This document shows, piece by piece, positions 1-9,252 of a stretch of 64,000 nt of DNA; the first letter of the stretch is position 1; every line of letters starts with the position of its first letter. This DNA is from CAYSCZ01 sp051155775 (GTDB taxonomy: Bacteria; Bacteroidota; Bacteroidia; Cytophagales; Cyclobacteriaceae). The position numbers were made by a program, and so were the translations under genes. The stretch is from NCBI GenBank assembly GCA_051155775.1, contig DAXETV010000014.1, positions 1 to 64,000 of the forward strand. Reading direction: 5' to 3'. Below the pieces are notes generated by a model. The model searched no databases. It saw only the letters and a list, made by a program, of their open reading frames with translations, and was not told the DNA's origin.

Positions 1-138
1 TACTACTCCTTTGAATGTTTGGAATATTGCATTGAGATTTTCCTTTGTATTTGGAAGCACAACCATATTGTGCTGTTTGCTCCAGCCTACCTGGGGCAGC
101 TTTTCTTATCGCCAACCATGGCCAAAGTTGTAGAATAA
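1..138 (+). other. Possible 3' end of an upstream gene, unidentified
   Basis: Two plus-strand frames are open from the window edge: one stops at 131-133 and one at 136-138. The first would encode a hydrophobic stretch of about 44 residues. A terminator-like hairpin for the plus strand follows at 152-177, which suggests that a rightward gene ends here. The frame and identity cannot be decided from this fragment. Confidence 0.2.
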
Positions 139-151
139 GCTTAAATTATTT

Positions 152-177
152 AAAAGGATCCTGGTGCTCCTTTTTTT
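152..177 (+). terminator. Intrinsic terminator
   Basis: A 7-bp stem (AAAAGGA at 152-158 pairing with TCCTTTT at 168-174) closes a 9-nt loop and runs into seven T residues at 171-177. It would end a rightward transcript entering from the left edge and lies just outside the 3' end of the leftward hydrolase gene. Confidence 0.5.
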
Positions 178-185
178 AATATATT

Positions 186-1751
186 TCACAAAGAAACATC
201 CAGGTATTGAACTTTTGGGTTTGATTCAGGTGATAATGTGAAGTAAACTTTTAAGGTGTCTTTCTCTGCATAAATATCAAATGATCCCCGCAATTGATTG
301 TAAGGTTTCATTTCACCAATAGATTGTACTGCTCCGGCCTCATCGATTAACTTATCAATATCCTCCATTCGGCTTTTCTTATCCTGGTCCAGGTAAAGGT
401 TTTCAGCAATGATGCGTTTTTCTATTTGACTATCCCAGGTGGTGATAAATTTAACAAGCTCATCCTGCATCTTTAGAAGTGTTTCAGAAGCAGGCAAGGT
501 TATGGCTTTAAGATTAAGTTGATCAAAAAGTAAATCTAAAATTTTCACATAGGGCCATGGTGAAGTGTAGGTAACATTACAAAATGCCATAAGTCCGAGG
601 TTTAGTTCCGGATAGAAAACGTAATTACTTCCAAACCCTGGCAAAGCACCCCCATGAGCGATTCTTCTGGTGCCATTGCAATTCTCACTAACACCCAGCC
701 CATATCCATAACCTACCATAGCCGGACATGGTTCATCATTCCAGTCTTTGGCTTCTGCGATTAGTTTGGGAGAATGAGGTTGATGCATCATTCTCAGCGA
801 ACTTCTTTTTACAGGTCCATGCTCTGGCTCACTCCTGGGGGGCCATGCCGATAAATGAAAACTGACATATTTACTAAAGTCTTCAATTGATGTTATCAAT
901 CCGCCCATGGCACCATAGACTCCATCATGAAGCATCGGCGCTTTAGTGAGGCTGTCTGGTTGATAACCGATAGCCAATTGATTTACCGGGACGCTGTCAT
1001 ACTCCCAATATGTATCATACATACCTAGCTGCTTTAGAATATTTTCGGTGATATAGTTTTGATAGGATTGACCGGATACGTTTTTTATGACCATACCCAA
1101 AATGGCATATCCCGTATTGCTGTATTCAAATACATAAGATGGAGGGTTGGAGAAACTCGGACCATTATTCAACAGTCCTTGCAACATTTCATCAGGTTCG
1201 TCCAGCTGACGGTCTCCCCAGGGATTATCTTCAGGAAAACCCGCTGTCATGGTCAATAGATTTTCTACGGTGATGGGTGGAGAGTCAGCGGTTAGGTATT
1301 CAACATTTTTTAGTTCTGGCACATATATAGCAGCGGGATCATGCAGGGATAATTTGCGGTCCTCCATCAATTTCATAATCGCCATTGCGGTAAAACTTTT
1401 AGTCATGGAGGCAATCCTGAATGAAGATGATGTACTTGTTGGTATTTGTTTATCGAGATTAATGGTGCCAAGCGCAGAATCTATTACCAGCTTGTCATCA
1501 ACCACAACACCATAAGCTATGCCCGGAATATTCTTTTTTTCAGCATATTCTTCAAATAGCTGATGGAGCTTAGGGGCAATTGACGCAATTTGTTGCCTGC
1601 GGTTGTCTTCAGTAGTAAATGTGGGAGGCATATAAGCGGAGGAAAATTTTATTTCAGCGACACTTGCTTCATTTTCTTTCTCTGTGTCTTTTGTTGGTTG
1701 ACAGGCATAAACAAATAGGGTTAATAATAAAATTAAGTAGTGGTTTTTCAT
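186..1751 (-). CDS. Serine hydrolase lipoprotein, beta-lactamase (class C/AmpC-like) fold
   Basis: The protein has 521 residues. It begins with a lipoprotein signal whose lipobox ends at Cys17, so it is probably anchored in the periplasm or outer membrane. The penicillin-recognising fold motifs are visible in order: S115-M-T-K118 (nucleophile and base), Y210-S-N212, and H366-G-G. The family (PF00144) includes class C beta-lactamases, DD-peptidases and esterases, and motifs alone do not tell which. About 110 residues follow the fold and hold an extra small domain that I do not recognise. It is monocistronic. Resistance activity should not be assumed; peptidase or esterase activity is equally plausible. 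Confidence 0.88.
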   Translation of the reverse strand: MKNHYLILLLTLFVYACQPTKDTEKENEASVAEIKFSSAYMPPTFTTEDNRRQQIASIAPKLHQLFEEYAEKKNIPGIAYGVVVDDKLVIDSALGTINLDKQIPTSTSSSFRIASMTKSFTAMAIMKLMEDRKLSLHDPAAIYVPELKNVEYLTADSPPITVENLLTMTAGFPEDNPWGDRQLDEPDEMLQGLLNNGPSFSNPPSYVFEYSNTGYAILGMVIKNVSGQSYQNYITENILKQLGMYDTYWEYDSVPVNQLAIGYQPDSLTKAPMLHDGVYGAMGGLITSIEDFSKYVSFHLSAWPPRSEPEHGPVKRSSLRMMHQPHSPKLIAEAKDWNDEPCPAMVGYGYGLGVSENCNGTRRIAHGGALPGFGSNYVFYPELNLGLMAFCNVTYTSPWPYVKILDLLFDQLNLKAITLPASETLLKMQDELVKFITTWDSQIEKRIIAENLYLDQDKKSRMEDIDKLIDEAGAVQSIGEMKPYNQLRGSFDIYAEKDTLKVYFTLSPESNPKVQYLDVSL

Positions 1752-1975
1752 AAGTATGTTTTATAGTTGATGGTGAATCTTTTAATGGTTAAAGGAGTTA
1801 TTGAGCCGGCACGAATTAGTTACAATAAAAATAAAGAAAAATCTCAAGCATTGAGTGCGAAAGGTCGGAAGCGAAGTTTTTGTAGCATTTAAGATTAAAA
1901 CAGCTATTAATCATACCGCATATTTTTTAATGTTATATTTATCAACCAAATTATCAGGTAAATGCTTGTTAATAC

Positions 1976-2695
1976 ATGTTGACTGTATCAGAATTCATAC
2001 GATATCTATGTTTATCATCTTTGCTGATAATTTTTTGTTATCCGGTGTTGTCCCAGAAGCTTTCCTTATCATGCATGGAAAGTCCTGGTTGTGGAAGAAT
2101 GATGAATATAGCCGATTCTTCATATCAAGCTTACAAAAATGAAAATTGGTCGGAAGCGGTCCGACTTTTTAAAAAACTTTATCATCACACCTACATTGGA
2201 AGAAAATTATATCATGCTGCCTCCCGGAGTTACAGAAAACTGTCACAGATGGACTCCAGCATGGCTGATGAATACCGGTTTAAATCGGACAGTGTTTTTG
2301 ACTTGGGCCTTCATTACTACGGGCATGCTTTGATGACTGTTGGTCGTGACTCATCAGTTTATAATGAAACACAGGTTGATATACCTGCACAACCTGCAAT
2401 GGGGAAGAAAGCATATCTTAAATACATTGATGATGAGTTCATTTATCCCTACGTCTCCTTAGAAAAATATCGGGTAGAGGGCAGGATTTGGCTTCAGTTT
2501 TACATTACACCTTTAGGGGAAATGGAAGGTTTGAACGTTGCTAAGGGCTTCGCAAGTATATCACCCGCGGTTAATAAGAAGGTAGAGGCGGAAGTGGTTA
2601 GAATTATCGAGCAGGGCCCTTTATGGAAACCCGCCATCTTAAACAATCAACCCGTTTACCAGGTGATGATATTACCGGTAGATATTAAACGATAA
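1976..2695 (+). CDS. TonB C-terminal domain-like exported protein
   Basis: The protein has 239 residues with an N-terminal hydrophobic segment (about residues 10-26) ending at LSQ, consistent with export. Residues about 35-110 are helical and TPR-like. The last 100 residues match the TonB_C fold as found in many Bacteroidota proteins: a Y-P-x-x-x motif, G-R-I-W-L-Q-F-Y-I strand, G-x-x-x-x-L-N-V-A-K-G-F and the L-W-K-P-A segment. No proline-rich linker or typical TonB inner-membrane anchor was seen, so a stand-alone role rather than true energy transduction is likely. It converges with the TonB receptor gene, 31 bp away. The start codon is uncertain. Confidence 0.7.
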   Translation: MLTVSEFIRYLCLSSLLIIFCYPVLSQKLSLSCMESPGCGRMMNIADSSYQAYKNENWSEAVRLFKKLYHHTYIGRKLYHAASRSYRKLSQMDSSMADEYRFKSDSVFDLGLHYYGHALMTVGRDSSVYNETQVDIPAQPAMGKKAYLKYIDDEFIYPYVSLEKYRVEGRIWLQFYITPLGEMEGLNVAKGFASISPAVNKKVEAEVVRIIEQGPLWKPAILNNQPVYQVMILPVDIKR

Positions 2696-2726
2696 AACAA
2701 ACCGGTTAAGTTGCTTACTATAATCT

Positions 2727-5141
2727 TCAAATCTTTATTCCAAACGATAGATAATAACTTCGAATGGTGGCAGGAATAATTCCCGGTCCGGGATAGCTTT
2801 CAGCCCTCCGTGTAAAGTATTGCTCATTAGTAAGGTTATTGACTCCAAAAGTAAATTTATAGCGTTGGGGAGAATACTCGACTGATAAATCCATTACATG
2901 ATAAGAGGGTATAATTCCCGTCAGCGCATTGGGGTTCTCAATGGAGTTGGTGGCATCGGAAAATTGCTCTCCTAAAAATGAGAATTGGTATGTTGCTTTT
3001 ATGTCCTTCCAGGAATAGTTGACCCCGGAGCGAAACATCACTTCAGGTACGTATTCTACTTTGTTTCCCTCTATGGCTCGATCTTGTGATCGAATGTAGG
3101 TAGCATTGATCAAGGAAATGTTAGTAAATACGGACAATCGGGTATTCTTAATTGGTTTTTTGATCAGTGATGGCACATCCATTTCTGCAAAAGCTTCCAG
3201 CCCATAATGTCTTGAGTCACCCACATTTGTCCTGAAAAGCAAACTGGTTGATGGGGGTAGTAAAACACCTATCCTATCATTATAACGAAGGTAGAAAAAG
3301 CTTACATCAACATTCAGCCAGCTTAAGATATTGCCCCTGACCCCCACATCAAAATTATAGCCGCTTTCATCTTCAATCAGGCTGTCTAGCAAAAAGTTTG
3401 GGTTGTTAAGACGTAAGTCACTAAATGTGACTGAACGAAAATTTTCGGAGAAATTGGTATATAAATTGACATTATCATTCAGGTGATGGCTTATCCCTAA
3501 CCCAAATAGCACAAATGATCTGGTGACTGACCGGTCTTCGGTAAACTCATTCTCTACCGTGATGTCCCCGGCAAAGTTCCTTACGATTTGTTTCCAGGTG
3601 CCCATGGCATCTGTACGGATATGCTCAAACCTTATTCCGGGTGTTATGCTCGTTTTGGCAGAGACATTGATGACATTTTCCATGAATAACGCGTAATTCC
3701 GGCTTGGGAAGTCATAGTCAAAATCCTCAAGGTCATCAGGGTTTAAGAACGAAAAGTTGGCTTCTGCCGAGGAGGAAGCATCGCCCTGTTGGCGATCCGT
3801 CAGCCCGTTGTAGTACCTTCCGCCAACCAACAATGCCGAGGTTTGGCCAAAAAAGTCATAATAGTGTAGCAATCGAATTTCAGAGCCATAATTCTCAAAG
3901 CGGTCACTGATAAGTGTTCTGTTTTCATTAGGATTGTCAATTCTGTCTATTTGCTGAAGGTTTCCCAGTGCATCTCTGCTGGAAAACAAGCCGAAGGTTC
4001 GTAAGTTCAGTTTGGTACGGTCATTAAACTTAAAGTCAATGGTTGATGCCAACAAGTTCCAATTGACCTGAAACCAGTTCCGGTCGCGCCGGGATTTTTC
4101 CAATTCCCCGGAGTCAAAATCTTCATCCGTCAAACCACCGGGCTGTTGTGCCTTATAGTTCATAAAAGAGTATTCAAACCCAAGTGACAATCTATCGTTC
4201 ACCTGGAAACTGATGCGGGAAAAAGCCAGATGAGAGTCAAAGGCTGAATTTTCCCTCCACCCATCACCCTGCCGGTATTGGTAATAGCCAAAATATTTGA
4301 CTTTCCCCAGTGTTCCACCCACACTTGCATAAGAGTTTATCAAACCAAAAGAACCGATAGCCTGCTCTGCGATTATTTCAAAAGGTTTATCGGCGGCTTC
4401 TTTAAGCTTAAAGTTAAGCATGCCGCCAAATTGGGTGCCGTACTGCAATGAAGCTGCTCCCCGCACGATTTCAATACGCTCTACAGCCTGCATAGAAGGC
4501 ATATAGTAGCTTTCCGGGTACCCCAGAGCATCCGCACTCATATCATAACCGTTCTGTCGCGTGTTGAAATTTGCTGTTCTGCTGGGGCCTAATCCTCTGG
4601 CAGCAATATCGAGTTGAATACCGGCATAATCACTCTCCCAAATATTTAGTCCCGGCACTTTTGCGAAAACCTGACGCGCATTATTGGTGACTTTGTTTGC
4701 CGCAAAGTCTTCCAACATAATGAGCTCATTTTTCTTCGCTTCATAAATTCCAAGCCCTTCGATGCCTTTGAGCCTTGAAATTCCTGAGGTTTCATTTTGT
4801 TTATCGCTTATTTCTACTGCTTCAAGGTTTTTTGTGATATCCTCCAGGAAAAAATTTATTTCTAAATCCTTATCAACCACGATCTCCCGGTATTCAACTT
4901 TTTTTCCAATACTAAATGCTTTTAAAATATAGCTGCCATGTTGTAGATCAATTTCGTAATAGCCGTTTTGGTTTGTTTGTACCCGTTTGGAAATTGACTG
5001 GACAAAGACGGTAGCCCCATCCAACACGGGTGAAGCCTTTGTTTTGCCTGAAAATACTTTACCATATACTTTGTGAGCCTGGCTCAGCAAATTTTGGCTA
5101 ACCATCAGAAATCCGATCAGAAAAATAACTGCTTTCCTCAT
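2727..5141 (-). CDS. TonB-dependent outer-membrane receptor, FecA-like
   Basis: The protein has 804 residues: a signal peptide ending near LLSQA, a CarboxypepD_reg-like domain (about 22-110), a plug (about 125-245, with the typical V-E-R-I-E-I-V-R-G-A-A-S-L-Y/Q-G-T-Q-F-G-G block) and a beta-barrel ending in an aromatic-rich terminal strand. The plug resembles ferric-dicitrate (FecA-type) receptors. It is the last gene of a four-gene operon, and its ATG overlaps the HTTM stop by 4 bp (ATGA type). Coexpression with imelysin and DUF4856 proteins supports iron or haem-related uptake. The exact ligand cannot be read from sequence. Confidence 0.92.
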   Translation of the reverse strand: MRKAVIFLIGFLMVSQNLLSQAHKVYGKVFSGKTKASPVLDGATVFVQSISKRVQTNQNGYYEIDLQHGSYILKAFSIGKKVEYREIVVDKDLEINFFLEDITKNLEAVEISDKQNETSGISRLKGIEGLGIYEAKKNELIMLEDFAANKVTNNARQVFAKVPGLNIWESDYAGIQLDIAARGLGPSRTANFNTRQNGYDMSADALGYPESYYMPSMQAVERIEIVRGAASLQYGTQFGGMLNFKLKEAADKPFEIIAEQAIGSFGLINSYASVGGTLGKVKYFGYYQYRQGDGWRENSAFDSHLAFSRISFQVNDRLSLGFEYSFMNYKAQQPGGLTDEDFDSGELEKSRRDRNWFQVNWNLLASTIDFKFNDRTKLNLRTFGLFSSRDALGNLQQIDRIDNPNENRTLISDRFENYGSEIRLLHYYDFFGQTSALLVGGRYYNGLTDRQQGDASSSAEANFSFLNPDDLEDFDYDFPSRNYALFMENVINVSAKTSITPGIRFEHIRTDAMGTWKQIVRNFAGDITVENEFTEDRSVTRSFVLFGLGISHHLNDNVNLYTNFSENFRSVTFSDLRLNNPNFLLDSLIEDESGYNFDVGVRGNILSWLNVDVSFFYLRYNDRIGVLLPPSTSLLFRTNVGDSRHYGLEAFAEMDVPSLIKKPIKNTRLSVFTNISLINATYIRSQDRAIEGNKVEYVPEVMFRSGVNYSWKDIKATYQFSFLGEQFSDATNSIENPNALTGIIPSYHVMDLSVEYSPQRYKFTFGVNNLTNEQYFTRRAESYPGPGIIPATIRSYYLSFGIKI

Positions 5142-6529
5142 CTTTCAGGACTTTTGTGATATGGTAAAATCCAATCTTTCTTTCCCCACCCATCACTTAT
5201 TGTTGTCAAATCTTTTTGCGGGTCAATCAGTAGATGGGCCGGTCTGGCATTTAATGTCACCCAGGCTTCAACGCGCACATACGGATCATTCATGCCCCGT
5301 AATTTAAAGTGCTCGTCAAGAAAATGCGCGAATTGCAGGATCATATCCGGCTGCATAGCCATCTGTTTTTCCTGGTGGGGCCTTAAAAATTCTCGATTAA
5401 TAACAGCACCTTCTTTGCCACCAGGGCCGTCTTTTACATAAAATGTAGCTGTCCCGGCTTTCTCCATCAACATAACGCGCCAAGCAAATCTATATCCTTC
5501 TTCGGTCCAGAAAACATTACCGGGATAAAATAAATACCTCCATGGGAATAAGACCTGAAATAAAAAATAACAAAATAAAAAAGGTAGGATTAAACGATTG
5601 GTCGGGGATGGTTTTGCTTCTTTTGTATGTCTTTCCAGAGGTGAAATGTTTAGAGATTTTGAGAGGCCGTTAATTATTTTTAAATGGAAAGGTCCTGAAA
5701 AGAAAATAGTAACTGCAAAGATCATCACCAACGGGAAAACACCTATTTGAAATAATATGCCTGTAAGCGTATGAAATATTATCACCAAAAAATAGGATAT
5801 CCAACGACTTCTATGCCACAATAACCCAAAAATGATAAAGGTATCAAAAAACATCCCGATCCAGCTGAAAACATATGCTGTAGCATGGTATTCAAATAGA
5901 AAGCCTATGACAGGAATGCTTGATTTAGCCGGCAGCCATATGGATAGGGGGAGGGCATTGATCAACCAGTCATAATTGATCTTTGCAAGTCCGGCATATA
6001 CATACACGATGGCGATCTGCAACTTTAAAATCCCTATGCACCAACGACTAACTTTATCCTTCAATAAATCTGGGTTTCTTCTTGCATCCAGTGAAAAAAA
6101 CTGATTGGCTGGAACCAGAATGAGTAAAAAAGAAACGATGCTTACAAAATAATAATGGTTTAAATAGTAAGTGATGTCGATCAATTCTACATAGGAAAAG
6201 CATAAGAAAAAGAGGATAGCTGACAGCCGGTAGAGGAATCCCACAAGAATGCCCAGGCTCGAAAGAATCATTAATACAAAGACCGCGTACATCCATGTAC
6301 CGGGCAAAGGTTTTATCCAGTCAAACCCAAAGTAATGAAAGTGTATTACAGAATCAATCAACTGCGTGTCAACCCAACCCATGGCCATATATCGAACCGT
6401 ACTAAACAGCATGACCAATCCAAAGCCCATCCTAAAAATAACTAAAGGAGCAACCGAAACAGGCTGCTCCATATAGTTTAAAATATTCTTAATTGATATG
6501 AAATTAGTTGGCACAGCTTTAGTCGCCAT
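5138..6529 (-). CDS. HTTM-domain membrane protein (vitamin K-dependent carboxylase-like)
   Basis: The protein has 463 residues with multiple membrane helices between about residues 25 and 340, then a soluble C-terminal part. The pattern of short helices with an H-F-H-Y-F-G-F-D motif near residue 65 and L-N-H-Y-Y-F around residue 125 is typical of the HTTM family related to vitamin K-dependent gamma-carboxylase. In Bacteroidota such genes commonly sit in imelysin/TonB-receptor operons, but the reaction is unknown there. The start overlaps the imelysin gene by 11 bp and the stop overlaps the receptor gene by 4 bp, implying translational coupling. Confidence 0.85.
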   Translation of the reverse strand: MATKAVPTNFISIKNILNYMEQPVSVAPLVIFRMGFGLVMLFSTVRYMAMGWVDTQLIDSVIHFHYFGFDWIKPLPGTWMYAVFVLMILSSLGILVGFLYRLSAILFFLCFSYVELIDITYYLNHYYFVSIVSFLLILVPANQFFSLDARRNPDLLKDKVSRWCIGILKLQIAIVYVYAGLAKINYDWLINALPLSIWLPAKSSIPVIGFLFEYHATAYVFSWIGMFFDTFIIFGLLWHRSRWISYFLVIIFHTLTGILFQIGVFPLVMIFAVTIFFSGPFHLKIINGLSKSLNISPLERHTKEAKPSPTNRLILPFLFCYFLFQVLFPWRYLFYPGNVFWTEEGYRFAWRVMLMEKAGTATFYVKDGPGGKEGAVINREFLRPHQEKQMAMQPDMILQFAHFLDEHFKLRGMNDPYVRVEAWVTLNARPAHLLIDPQKDLTTISDGWGKKDWILPYHKSPER

Positions 6530-7616
6530 CCCCGGAGTTAAATGTAATGCTTATCCCTAACAGGGAGCTCATAGAACTTTTGAAATTAGCGGTGTTATTT
6601 TGTAAAGAATTCCTGAGGTTTATAACCTCTTCCGATTCGATCTGGTCTGATAATCTTCCTTGCGGAATTGCATTGATAGCAGCTTCAATTGCAGCAAGCG
6701 AGTCAACAGTCATTTCAACCAATTCCGGACCTCCGACAACTGAGTTGAGGTATTCCTCAAAACCAGTAAAGTCGCTGCCTGTCCTTGAACGTCCAAACCA
6801 GATGTTTTTAGAATTTTCAAAGTGTGCTTTAATGAGCTCGAGGGAAACACCACTGTAATAAGCCTCTACTAATGTTGGGTCAGCTCCACTTTGTCCTGCT
6901 GTCAACCCTGCGGGTAATTCTACTTTAAAGTTTTTCAGATTTTCATAGTCGCTGACAAAATCGTTATACAGCAACGATATCGGACTTCCTGCTGATGTTC
7001 CATCATTATTAATAAACTCATCCCTGTAACTCACCTGCCATTCTGAGACCATAGCTTCAATAGTTTGTTGCAGTTCGTCAACAATTAGCTGCAGATAGTC
7101 CTTCCTATCCTGGTTGAAGCCTGAAATGATGGCATCACCGTTTTTATTTTTTCCATAAATAAGATATTCCACGGTGTAGAATCCTCTTACATTCTTATCA
7201 AAACTTGCAGCAAGATTAAAATTTGTATCAACTATATTTTGCTCTACTTTATCTTCATCAACCGGAAACGCACCCAATACACTGGCAAAAGGGCCCAGCG
7301 GTAAGCTTCCTGGCCCGAATCCAAAGGCTGAACAATGTTGAAAATCAGTAACCGCCTGCAGCCATGCCCCCTTCAATATTTCTAAGTTTTCTTCAGAGGT
7401 ATTTTGAACAAAGTCATCGGATGCATTAGACATATTGTTTATACTCGTCTGTAAGGAAGTAAGGTTAGGAATGATAAGATCATCAGCCATCTCCTGAAGA
7501 AGGATACCTCTATCAAAACTGGTACTTTCAGTAGAGTCGGCTTCTTCATCACAGGATATTAATGCTGCCGTAAGAACGAATAACAAGATGCCAAGCAGCG
7601 TATTTATCTTAATCAT
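6519..7616 (-). CDS. Imelysin-family lipoprotein (peptidase M75-like, iron-linked)
   Basis: The protein has 365 residues with a lipoprotein signal ending in A-L-I-S-C. Helical imelysin-like repeats follow, with the conserved block G-F-G-P-G-S-L-P-L-G-P-F and the motif region G-F-Y-T-V-E-Y-L-I-Y-G near residue 145. The canonical family motif is GxHxxE; here His is replaced by Tyr while Gly and Glu stay. Imelysins are periplasmic or surface lipoproteins tied to iron acquisition, and proteolysis is not established for many members. It lies 44 bp downstream of the DUF4856 gene and overlaps the HTTM start. Confidence 0.88.
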   Translation of the reverse strand: MIKINTLLGILLFVLTAALISCDEEADSTESTSFDRGILLQEMADDLIIPNLTSLQTSINNMSNASDDFVQNTSEENLEILKGAWLQAVTDFQHCSAFGFGPGSLPLGPFASVLGAFPVDEDKVEQNIVDTNFNLAASFDKNVRGFYTVEYLIYGKNKNGDAIISGFNQDRKDYLQLIVDELQQTIEAMVSEWQVSYRDEFINNDGTSAGSPISLLYNDFVSDYENLKNFKVELPAGLTAGQSGADPTLVEAYYSGVSLELIKAHFENSKNIWFGRSRTGSDFTGFEEYLNSVVGGPELVEMTVDSLAAIEAAINAIPQGRLSDQIESEEVINLRNSLQNNTANFKSSMSSLLGISITFNSGDGD

Positions 7617-7660
7617 TTTTCTTTAATGTTCTTTTATATCACAAAAGCTTTGATCGATAA

Positions 7661-8743
7661 TTATGTTGGATCATTTACAAAAAAGGTAGCAACTTCTTCA
7701 TCTGTAAATCCATAAATGGACTGAATCTCCGCAATGACCTCATCAAGATTTTCGATAAGTGTAGCATCATTCAGGAACCTGTAACTTTCAGGGATTTGAC
7801 CATCAGGTGCAAGCAACAGTTCCAGGATATTATCGATTTGCTGTTCAGTGATTTGTTTATTGCTTATGCCCTTGAAACCGTGAGCAAAGGCAACCCCTTC
7901 TGCATATGAGTGCATCGCACCACCAAGGATTCCTTCATCTCCGCCGGCTGTTTGTAACTTTGTTTTTGTATCGTTACAATAAAATATTACTGTAGCGTAG
8001 TTAGATTTTTCCCATGCCATCAAATAATCAGCGAGTGCCTGGTCTCTTTCACTATCGAAGGCAGCACCTGCTTCAATTGCGGCTTTAGCGGTTATAAGAC
8101 TGTTCTTGATATCAAAGAAGAAACCGGTTTCAGTATTTTGATTCGATCTTCTTCTTGAGTATGTTGCCGCTGCTGTTGTTGAAGATGGATCAAAGGTAGG
8201 ATCTGTGCCATGTATCTCCACCAGTTTATCGATAGCTGATGAATTGGTAAGATCACCATTTATCACAGTAAGTGCATGATTATAAAGAGCGGCACCAAAA
8301 GAACCTTTTTGTACCATCTGTTCCAGCTCCAGACCATTCTCATCCAATAATCTGCTACCCAACAAACCACCTTCTTCATCATCTGCAGGTGTTCCTAACC
8401 CTGGATTTTGGAATCCATCTTCATCGTTTGCTGCCTTGACAAGTTCAATCAGCCACCCTTCAACCAATGTTCTATAGTTGGTGGTGGTGACCGCAGAAAG
8501 CGTGGATGGATAGGGAATGTTAGACACCGCCGTGGATTGGGCATTTGATTCTGCATCGTTTGCTGCGGATGTCATCGCAGAAAGCTCATCAATCACCATA
8601 CGTTCTGCCGATACGTTTGCATCGAACGAAGGCGAGATGTATTCAGCTGGTATTTCCAACTGAGGTATAGCATCGTCATCATCACTACAGCTGATGAAAA
8701 TTATTGACAAAGCAAATAACAGGTTAAAAGCAATTGATCTCAT
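7661..8743 (-). CDS. DUF4856 lipoprotein, first gene of the iron operon
   Basis: The protein has 360 residues with a lipoprotein signal (I-I-F-I-S-C followed by an acidic run SDDDD, a common Bacteroidota surface-export-like pattern). The rest is soluble and helical, with the DUF4856 signature around residues 85-180 (L-L-x-x-W, an N-P-G-L-G segment, Q-M-V-Q-K-G-S-F-G-A) and H-S-Y-A-E-G-V-A-F near residue 275. DUF4856 genes typically precede imelysin genes. It probably works with the imelysin and the receptor in metal capture at the surface; this role is inferred from context. The operator and promoter lie upstream at 8770-8838. Confidence 0.85.
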   Translation of the reverse strand: MRSIAFNLLFALSIIFISCSDDDDAIPQLEIPAEYISPSFDANVSAERMVIDELSAMTSAANDAESNAQSTAVSNIPYPSTLSAVTTTNYRTLVEGWLIELVKAANDEDGFQNPGLGTPADDEEGGLLGSRLLDENGLELEQMVQKGSFGAALYNHALTVINGDLTNSSAIDKLVEIHGTDPTFDPSSTTAAATYSRRRSNQNTETGFFFDIKNSLITAKAAIEAGAAFDSERDQALADYLMAWEKSNYATVIFYCNDTKTKLQTAGGDEGILGGAMHSYAEGVAFAHGFKGISNKQITEQQIDNILELLLAPDGQIPESYRFLNDATLIENLDEVIAEIQSIYGFTDEEVATFFVNDPT

Positions 8744-8769
8744 ATATTATGATTTAATATTGGTTGACT

Positions 8770-8777
8770 CAAAGATT
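8770..8777 (-). promoter_or_regulatory. Candidate -7 promoter element of the iron-uptake operon
   Basis: Read on the minus strand the octamer is AATCTTTG, one mismatch from the Bacteroidota consensus TAnnTTTG, 26 bp upstream of the DUF4856 ATG. The expected -33 position falls inside the first operator palindrome at 8788-8804, so a bound repressor would block sigma factor contact. Confidence 0.35.
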
Positions 8778-8784
8778 AAAAAAA

Positions 8785-8838
8785 TTATTTAGATTTAGTC
8801 TAAATAGCTGTTAAATTATTTTTATTAAATCTAAATAA
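8785..8838. promoter_or_regulatory. Double palindromic operator upstream of the iron operon
   Basis: Two identical 13-bp blocks stand in inverse orientation: TTATTTAGATTTA at 8785-8797 and its exact reverse complement at 8826-8838, 28 bp apart. The first also forms a compact palindrome TTTAGA-5-TCTAAA (8788-8804). This layout fits cooperative binding of a dimeric metal repressor such as a DtxR/IdeR- or Fur-family protein. The regulator itself is not encoded in the window. Confidence 0.5.
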
Positions 8839-8859
8839 ACTGTCCGGAGAGGTTGTTTA

Positions 8860-9080
8860 TTGCTGTGTCAGACATTCTTTTCAGAAGGTCGCAGAACGCT
8901 CCGTAAGGATCAGTTCGGTCTTTATTTTATTACCTGCACTGTGCATCAATGGGTAGATGTTTTCACAAGGACTGAATATTCAGACATTATTCAAGGAAGC
9001 TTGCGCTTTTCTCAAAATCGAAAAGGACTAAGATTTACGCCTTGTTTAAGACCAACCATATTCATGAAAAAAGAAAACCG
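8860..9080 (+). pseudogene. Decayed REP-associated tyrosine transposase (RAYT) remnant
   Basis: A 108-codon frame opens at 8860, but only its first half looks like a protein family. Around 8905-9025 it reads G-L-Y-F-I-T-C-T-V, then W-V-D-V-F-T-R and a helix ending K-G-L, the N-terminal signature of Y1/HUH transposases of the RAYT type. Just after K-G-L the homology continues in another frame as K-I-Y-A-L-F-K-T-N-H-I-H, which contains the HUH metal motif. The catalytic Tyr helix is absent. One frameshift plus a 3' truncation makes this a dead remnant. Confidence 0.6.
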
Positions 9081-9252
9081 AACATGGGTTTGGAAAGAGT
9101 ATTTCATTAAAAAGAAATATTTAACCGGTTATGTACTGATTATAATCTTATTTATTGATGTGAAAAAGTCAGTTTGTTTTCTGTAATCTTCCTTATTATA
9201 AATCTTAATTTAAGAAAAGATAAAGATTTTATTACCTTAAACGATAAACAGC

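Noticed and set aside
186..1751. Calling the serine hydrolase an antibiotic-resistance beta-lactamase
   Set aside because: The S-x-x-K, Y-x-N and H-G-G motifs are shared by peptidases and esterases, so resistance cannot be inferred.
1855..2142. 95-codon frame overlapping the start of the TonB_C-domain gene
   Set aside because: It overlaps a longer frame with a signal peptide and a recognisable C-terminal domain.
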